DNA of 64,000 nucleotides, taken from contig QCLE01000011.1 in the NCBI GenBank assembly GCA_003214815.1, forward strand, positions 1 through 64,000, in the 5' to 3' direction. Below are positions 60,176 to 64,000 of the stretch, in pieces. Every line of letters starts with the position of its first letter. Position 1 is the stretch's first letter. The translations under genes and the position numbers were made by a program. The stretch comes from Prochlorococcus sp. AG-412-J13 (GTDB lineage Bacteria; Cyanobacteriota; Cyanobacteriia; PCC-6307; Cyanobiaceae). The notes below the pieces were generated by a model that saw only the letters and a program-made list of their open reading frames with translations, searched no databases and was not told the DNA's origin.

Positions 60176-61726
60176 ATTATATTCTCCTAAAAATTCATCT
60201 TTAATATCAAAACAATCTACTAATAAATCAGCACTTTTCGTGATTTTAAAAAAAAGTTTTAAGTTGTCTTCTCCAATATTAGATTTATTTTTAAGTACTA
60301 TTTTGAGTGGTTTTTTGTCCCATTTTATAATTTCTTCTTCATTTTGAACCTCTGATAACTTTGGTAATCCATTTTCGAAAATAACATCATATGCTCTTTC
60401 TTCTTGTGTTTCTCCAATTATGATTTCGAATATTTTCTGATTATTTTTACTGGCTTGAAGGATCAGTTTAAATGGATTTTCAGTTGGCCATGTTTGACCT
60501 TTACAAAAAATAGGATGCCAAAAATGTTTTTGTTCTCTTTTATTAAATAACCTTATAGATAATCCTTTATTTAATATGTCTTTAATTTTTACCCCTGGGG
60601 TCATTGCTAAAGCTCCCAAAGCTATTGATTCGATAGGAGGTGGCGACTTTATCTCAATTTTTGAAATTTTTTTTGTTATCCATTCTTTAATTAATGGTAT
60701 TTGAGTTCCGCCACCAACCAAAACTATTGCTTTTAATTCTTCAACTGTGCAAAATTTGCCTCTTGCTTGATTTAATAAATCTTTGAGCAAAGAGTTAAGG
60801 TGATTAAGAAGATTATTTTCAATGAGTATTTTCTCAAATATTTCTTTACTTAGGAAAAATTCTTTTTCTTGATTTTGTTCAGTAAATAATTTTATTGGAT
60901 ATTTATTTTCATATTTGATTGTAGATGAACTGAGTTTACATTTTATTTCTTCTGCCTTTAAAAGATTCATAACATAATTATTACCTGGAATAAAATAATC
61001 AACTATCCATTGATCAATATCTTTCCCACCAATTTTTGAGCCTGTTTTCCCAATTATTTCAGCACACCTAATCTTTTGTTTTGAAATTGAGCTTACATCA
61101 TTACCTTTAAATTTTAATAGTTCAGCTATGGGATCAGATTTTCCTTCTCCTCCTTCTAGTTTGACTATATTCATATCGACTGTACTTCCTCCAATATCTA
61201 ATGTCATGATTTTTGAGCCAAATGGGACATTTATTCCTAAACTTGCCGCTGTAGGCTCATCAACTAGGGCTATTTCATCTACGGATATATCCTTGCAAAG
61301 GTTAACTAACCATTCTCGATAACCCTTATATGTATCTATTGGAGCAGTTAAAACAAGTCTTTTGATCTCATATTTGAGAGGAATGCTTGCCCACAAAATT
61401 TGAAAAAATATTTCGCCACATTCATTAGGGTTTAAGATATTTTTTTGGTTAATTTTTTCAATTGAATTTCCAATTAATCTTTTAAAATTCGAATGAAAAA
61501 ACAAATCAGAATTTGAGTTATCCCTCATCTTTAGAGCACTTAAACCAATTTTAGGAATCTTTGAAGGTTCCTCGAACCAAACTGCTGTAGGAATAATTCC
61601 TGGAGATGATGTAATATTCGGTATCTCAACTAAAACAGAATTTAGATCCTTTTGATCTTGAAAAGCTATTACAGTATTAGTGTTTCCTAAATCAATAGCA
61701 AGTGTTCCAGATAAATTTTCTTCCAT
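60158..61726 (-). CDS. Divergent Hsp70/DnaK-like protein
   Basis: The 522-aa protein has an actin/Hsp70 ATPase: phosphate-1 IDLGNTNTV (11-19), VDEPTAASLG, phosphate-2 LDIGGSTVD (177-184), and adenosine motif VLVGGGTQIP (335-344). After ~390 there is a beta-rich segment but no canonical helical lid and no EEVD end, so it is a shortened, divergent Hsp70. The substrate is unknown. It overlaps pyrR by 18 bases at its 3' end and is divergent from rpoZ. Confidence 0.88.
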   Translation of the reverse strand: MEENLSGTLAIDLGNTNTVIAFQDQKDLNSVLVEIPNITSSPGIIPTAVWFEEPSKIPKIGLSALKMRDNSNSDLFFHSNFKRLIGNSIEKINQKNILNPNECGEIFFQILWASIPLKYEIKRLVLTAPIDTYKGYREWLVNLCKDISVDEIALVDEPTAASLGINVPFGSKIMTLDIGGSTVDMNIVKLEGGEGKSDPIAELLKFKGNDVSSISKQKIRCAEIIGKTGSKIGGKDIDQWIVDYFIPGNNYVMNLLKAEEIKCKLSSSTIKYENKYPIKLFTEQNQEKEFFLSKEIFEKILIENNLLNHLNSLLKDLLNQARGKFCTVEELKAIVLVGGGTQIPLIKEWITKKISKIEIKSPPPIESIALGALAMTPGVKIKDILNKGLSIRLFNKREQKHFWHPIFCKGQTWPTENPFKLILQASKNNQKIFEIIIGETQEERAYDVIFENGLPKLSEVQNEEEIIKWDKKPLKIVLKNKSNIGEDNLKLFFKITKSADLLVDCFDIKDEFLGEYNLGNIF

Positions 61727-61824
61727 ATGAAATTATTTGAATCAATTAAGTTCTTTTTGTAATTTATGTTTTGAAACGGTCGAATAAACTGTAAAATACA
61801 TTTTATAGTAAAAAATTTTTTTTA

Positions 61825-62061
61825 ATGAACATATCAAATAACGCAGGATTAGATTCTAATGATCTCGCAAAGAGAGGTGAGAGCTTAATAAGAAAATCAA
61901 CTAATAGATATTTAACTACCGTGAAAATTGCTTTCAGAGCTAAACAAAGACGTTTTGATGATTTTGATGGCTTATTAGAGGAGTCAACTATTAAACCCGT
62001 TCAAAGGTCAATTATTGAACTAAGCGATGAACAAGATCAACCAGATTTACTTCCAGGTTAA
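61825..62061 (+). CDS. rpoZ: RNA polymerase omega subunit
   Basis: Omega helps fold and hold beta'. The 78-aa protein has the cyanobacterial form [39 protein letters not shown] and a C-terminal tail with [20 protein letters not shown]. It is 2 bases before the DUF1818 gene and divergent from the Hsp70-like gene. Confidence 0.93.
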   Translation: MNISNNAGLDSNDLAKRGESLIRKSTNRYLTTVKIAFRAKQRRFDDFDGLLEESTIKPVQRSIIELSDEQDQPDLLPG

Positions 62062-62063
62062 TT

Positions 62064-62435
62064 TTGGTAAAAGACCAAAAAGGATGGAGATTACTTAGAG
62101 ATTTTAAAAAAGGCAAATTTTGCTTCTTGATTGGTGTTGATAATTGGTCAATCGAGTTACAAAAAAGTGAATTTTATTCACTTTACCTTTTACTCTTAAG
62201 AATTAATGAACAACTATTAGTTATTAAGGAAGAACTAATGGATGAAGAATATATTACTTTAGAATTAGAACAACTACCTTGGTATATTCTGTTGGAAGGA
62301 AAAAAGAATGAATGGAGTTTAAGATTTGTTTTTGAAAGTCAAGACCAAACTAGATCCTTCGAAATGTATTGGCCGATACTAATTGCACAAAATTTATTTT
62401 ATGAAATAAAAAACATGTGGGAATCAATGGATTAA
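62064..62435 (+). CDS. DUF1818 protein
   Basis: The 123-aa protein, with a TTG start, matches the cyanobacterial DUF1818 family: KGWRLLRDFKKGKFCFLIGVDNWSIELQKSEFYSLYLLLLRI, MDEEYITLELEQLPWYILLEG, and FEMYWPILIAQNLF. The function is unknown; plant relatives occur. It starts 2 bases after rpoZ, so it is cotranscribed with omega. Confidence 0.85.
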   Translation: MVKDQKGWRLLRDFKKGKFCFLIGVDNWSIELQKSEFYSLYLLLLRINEQLLVIKEELMDEEYITLELEQLPWYILLEGKKNEWSLRFVFESQDQTRSFEMYWPILIAQNLFYEIKNMWESMD

Positions 62436-62746
62436 AAGATAAATAAAATTGGAAATTTTAGAAAATATTTCCCCCTCAAAAAAAAATTTTTTCACAACTT
62501 TTCCACAACATTTTTTTTAAAAATATCTGTTGATCTAAAGTATGTGGAAAACTTCTGATTTTATATAAATCTTTATATTTCAGTAAGATTTAATTTTATA
62601 AAATTAATTTCCATTAACCACGCCTTTATGACTGGATTCTCATTATTCTATGATCTGAGACTGTTTCTTAATAATGCTTGTTGACGATTTAGTAATTTTA
62701 GAGAAAAATTAATTTTGTAGTTATAAATTTCAACAAGTTTTTCAAT
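62436..62746. other. Intergenic spacer with three DnaA-box-like nonamers
   Basis: A 311-base AT-rich spacer without a visible gene. It contains TTTTTCACA (62488-62496) and TTTTCCACA (62499-62507) on the plus strand and TGTGGAAAA (62543-62551), the reverse of TTTTCCACA. All fit the DnaA-box pattern TTWTNCACA, and TTTTCCACA is the form described for cyanobacteria. dnaN, the usual cyanobacterial origin marker, is not nearby. Poly-T/A tracts surround the boxes. Confidence 0.5.
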
Positions 62747-62998
62747 ATGCAAGAGTTAAATTACGACGAAAATTCAAAAATCTTAAATCATAACGCTGAA
62801 GTAATAAGTTTCAAATGTGAACTTCAAGAAAATCTTCAAAAGGCTATGAAAGAATTTGTTGAGGAGCATCCTAACTGGGATCAATACAGAATACTACAAG
62901 CTGCTATTGCAGGATTTTTGATGCAAAAAGGATTTCAAAATAGGGATTTAACGAGACTCTACATTGGTAATATGTTTTCAATGAATTTTAAGGACTAA
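62747..62998 (+). CDS. DUF2811 protein
   Basis: The 83-aa protein has the DUF2811 pattern: EVISFKCELQENLQKAMKEFVEEHPNWDQYRILQAAIAGFLMQKGFQNRDLTRLYIGNMF. It is predicted to be helical, and the core (residues 20-75) resembles a small ribbon-helix-helix or dimeric helical fold, without proof. The function is unknown. It stands alone after the spacer with DnaA-like boxes and converges with the EVE gene (7-base gap). Confidence 0.85.
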   Translation: MQELNYDENSKILNHNAEVISFKCELQENLQKAMKEFVEEHPNWDQYRILQAAIAGFLMQKGFQNRDLTRLYIGNMFSMNFKD

Positions 62999-63005
62999 AA
63001 ATTTT

Positions 63006-63464
63006 TTATATTTTTTCTAGAAGTATTTTTGCAATATCATTTCTGACAGGTAATATAGACAACCTATTTCCTTTTTTAACAACTAATAACTCATCCTCAT
63101 TAAATAAATTCTTTAATTCAGTTAAACTTAAAATCTTATCTGACTTATATTTATATTTTACTTTTACACAATCCCATCTCGGTTTATCAGGTTTCGATTT
63201 TGGATCAAAATATTTTGAATCTTTATCAAATTGAGTGGGATCAACAATATTTAGATCTATTACCTCCATGAGTCCTACAATACCTGGGGGTTTACAGTTC
63301 GAATGATAGAAAAAAACCTTATCTCCTTTATTCATTTTTCTCATAAAATTTCGAGCCTGATAATTTCTTATTCCGTCCCATAAAGTTATACCGTCATTTT
63401 TTAGAGTATCTATGCTGTAAGCATCAGGCTCACTTTTCATTAGCCAGTAGTTTATTTCAGTCAT
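63006..63464 (-). CDS. EVE-domain protein
   Basis: The EVE domain (PUA-like) binds modified bases in DNA or RNA. I start at ATG 63464 (MTEINYWLMKSEPDAYSID), giving 152 aa; an upstream ATG at 63515 would add 17 low-similarity residues. Conserved segments are YWLMKSEPDAYSIDTL, WDGIRNYQARNFMRKMNKGDKVFFYHSN and GIVGLMEVI. The substrate is unknown. In other bacteria EVE proteins appear near restriction or RNA-modification genes; none is visible here. Confidence 0.92.
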   Translation of the reverse strand: MTEINYWLMKSEPDAYSIDTLKNDGITLWDGIRNYQARNFMRKMNKGDKVFFYHSNCKPPGIVGLMEVIDLNIVDPTQFDKDSKYFDPKSKPDKPRWDCVKVKYKYKSDKILSLTELKNLFNEDELLVVKKGNRLSILPVRNDIAKILLEKI

Positions 63465-63491
63465 ATCAATTAATTTAGAGAAATTAGAGTT

Positions 63492-63733
63492 GCTGGTATG
63501 GTGCTGGTATGACATTTTGTTAACTTTTTCATGATCCAGCCAAAATCCAAAGCATTTGATTCAGTTTATCGAAAATAATCAGCCGAAGAAAGTTTAGAAA
63601 AAATATAGAAACAGATCACTAGAGACAGACTTTTTTATTATTTCGAGCTGAAATCAAGAAATCTAGTATTTGCAATGCTTTTCAACAGATGAGTGTGTAT
63701 TCTATACCAGCAGAATTGATTATCTATACCAGC
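63492..63733. repeat. Four copies of the ATACCAGC/GCTGGTAT octamer upstream of EVE
   Basis: GCTGGTAT occurs at 63492-63499 and 63503-63510 (11-base spacing), and its complement ATACCAGC at 63704-63711 and 63726-63733 (22-base spacing, within longer TCTATACCAGC copies). A further TCTATAC is at 63764-63770. The one- and two-turn spacing is like a transcription factor array; opposite orientation also allows long-range RNA pairing. Confidence 0.5.
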
Positions 63734-63789
63734 TAAGTGTATAAACCCTAGTCATAGCTTAGTTCTATACTCTCTCTACTGAACTATGT

Positions 63790-63960
63790 ACTAGATGCTC
63801 AAGCCGCTTCTGGTGCGAATATCCTGGAGTTCTCCCTCCAGTATCTACAGCCCTTCACAAGGTGATCCCCTTGAGGTATAAGCCTTTGATGAAACGGACA
63901 GGTAAGGATGGTGACACAAGAACTTGTCGTGCTGTACCTGAAGTGATTACAGGTAATACA
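63790..63960 (+). ncRNA. Candidate structured RNA at right edge
   Basis: This stretch is clearly richer in G+C than the surrounding DNA, and GC3 is high in all frames, unlike the genes here. It has hairpins CTGGAG/CTCCAG (63824-63841, loop 6), CAAGG/CCTTG (63858-63873, loop 6) and TACCTG/CAGGTA (63935-63955, loop 9), plus the near-dyad ACAAGAACTTGT (63916-63927). Short peptides are also possible (28 aa from ATG 63795; 31 aa from ATG 63889). It may be a small RNA or the leader of a gene beyond the window. From 63465 to here there is no other gene. Confidence 0.4.
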
Positions 63961-64000
63961 TATCTTCCGTCGTTTTCTTGTTAATGTCTCTTCCTCTAAA

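Noticed and set aside
63464-63515. 17-residue N-terminal extension of the EVE protein
   Set aside because: It is encoded by the octamer repeats and lacks family similarity; MTEINYWLMKSEPDAYS at 63464 is the family start.
63781-63792. LexA-box-like AGTACATAGTTC (minus strand)
   Set aside because: The spacer between half-sites is one base shorter than in the cyanobacterial consensus RGTACNNNDGTWC, so it does not match.

Overview
This window is core chromosome from a high-light-adapted Prochlorococcus, most likely an HLII-like strain; I could not test that placement. The support is very AT-rich DNA with short spacers, rpoC split into rpoC1 and rpoC2, two separate ATP synthase operons, a high-light-inducible (hli) gene, PSRP-3/Ycf65, Ycf35, CcsB/CcdA System II cytochrome c maturation, a BioK-type biotin operon, and several cyanobacteria-only DUF proteins (DUF1818, DUF2811, DUF2997, DUF3143, DUF3326). 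I saw no tRNA, rRNA, insertion sequence, prophage or CRISPR array.

Layout. 1-3071 (minus): rimP-nusA-ylxR-infB translation/transcription cluster; infB runs off the left edge. 3.2-7.6 kb: HtrA-type protease, rpiA, hisD, rpsT, tatD. 7.9-18.5 kb: rpoB-rpoC1-rpoC2, then hli and rlmN. 18.6-21.8 kb: a small membrane peptide, a HEAT-repeat protein and a compact DUF2997-Ycf35-ferredoxin-aldo/keto reductase cluster. 21.8-23.3 kb: rsmG, a membrane J-protein and DUF3143. 23.4-27.9 kb (minus): bioF-bioK-bioC-bioD-bioA with overlapping junctions. 28-33.5 kb: Ski2-like helicase, fumC, purB. 33.8-39.1 kb: tlyA-like methyltransferase, glnB, queF, ccsB-ccdA, ftsW. 39.4-45.1 kb: atp1-B-E-F2-F-H-A-G operon, followed by a 2Fe-2S ferredoxin, a 63-aa protein and DUF3326. 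46.7-52.8 kb: nadE, nadD, a DUF697-type GTPase, a CNNM-like membrane protein and pepP. 52.9-57.8 kb: PSRP-3, atpD-atpC, groES-groEL, secG. 57.9-63.5 kb: gpmI, pyrR, a divergent Hsp70-like protein, rpoZ, DUF1818, DUF2811, EVE. The last 500 bases hold no clear gene but contain repeats and a base-composition shift that suggests a structured RNA.

The window supplies most of the transcription machinery (all RNA polymerase subunits except alpha and sigma), the whole ATP synthase, a chaperonin operon, all of biotin synthesis except BioB, NAD synthesis, and central-carbon, purine and histidine enzymes. Genes are packed: several convergent pairs overlap or are separated by only a few bases, and TTG or GTG starts are common.

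The least-explained signals are non-coding or in DUF clusters: alternative-pairing hairpins before atpE and another after it; a 17-base perfect dyad between ftsW and atp1; a 15-base dyad before the DUF2997-Ycf35 cluster; three DnaA-box-like nonamers before the DUF2811 gene; and the repeat-rich, GC-elevated right end. No obviously new defence or mobile system is visible.
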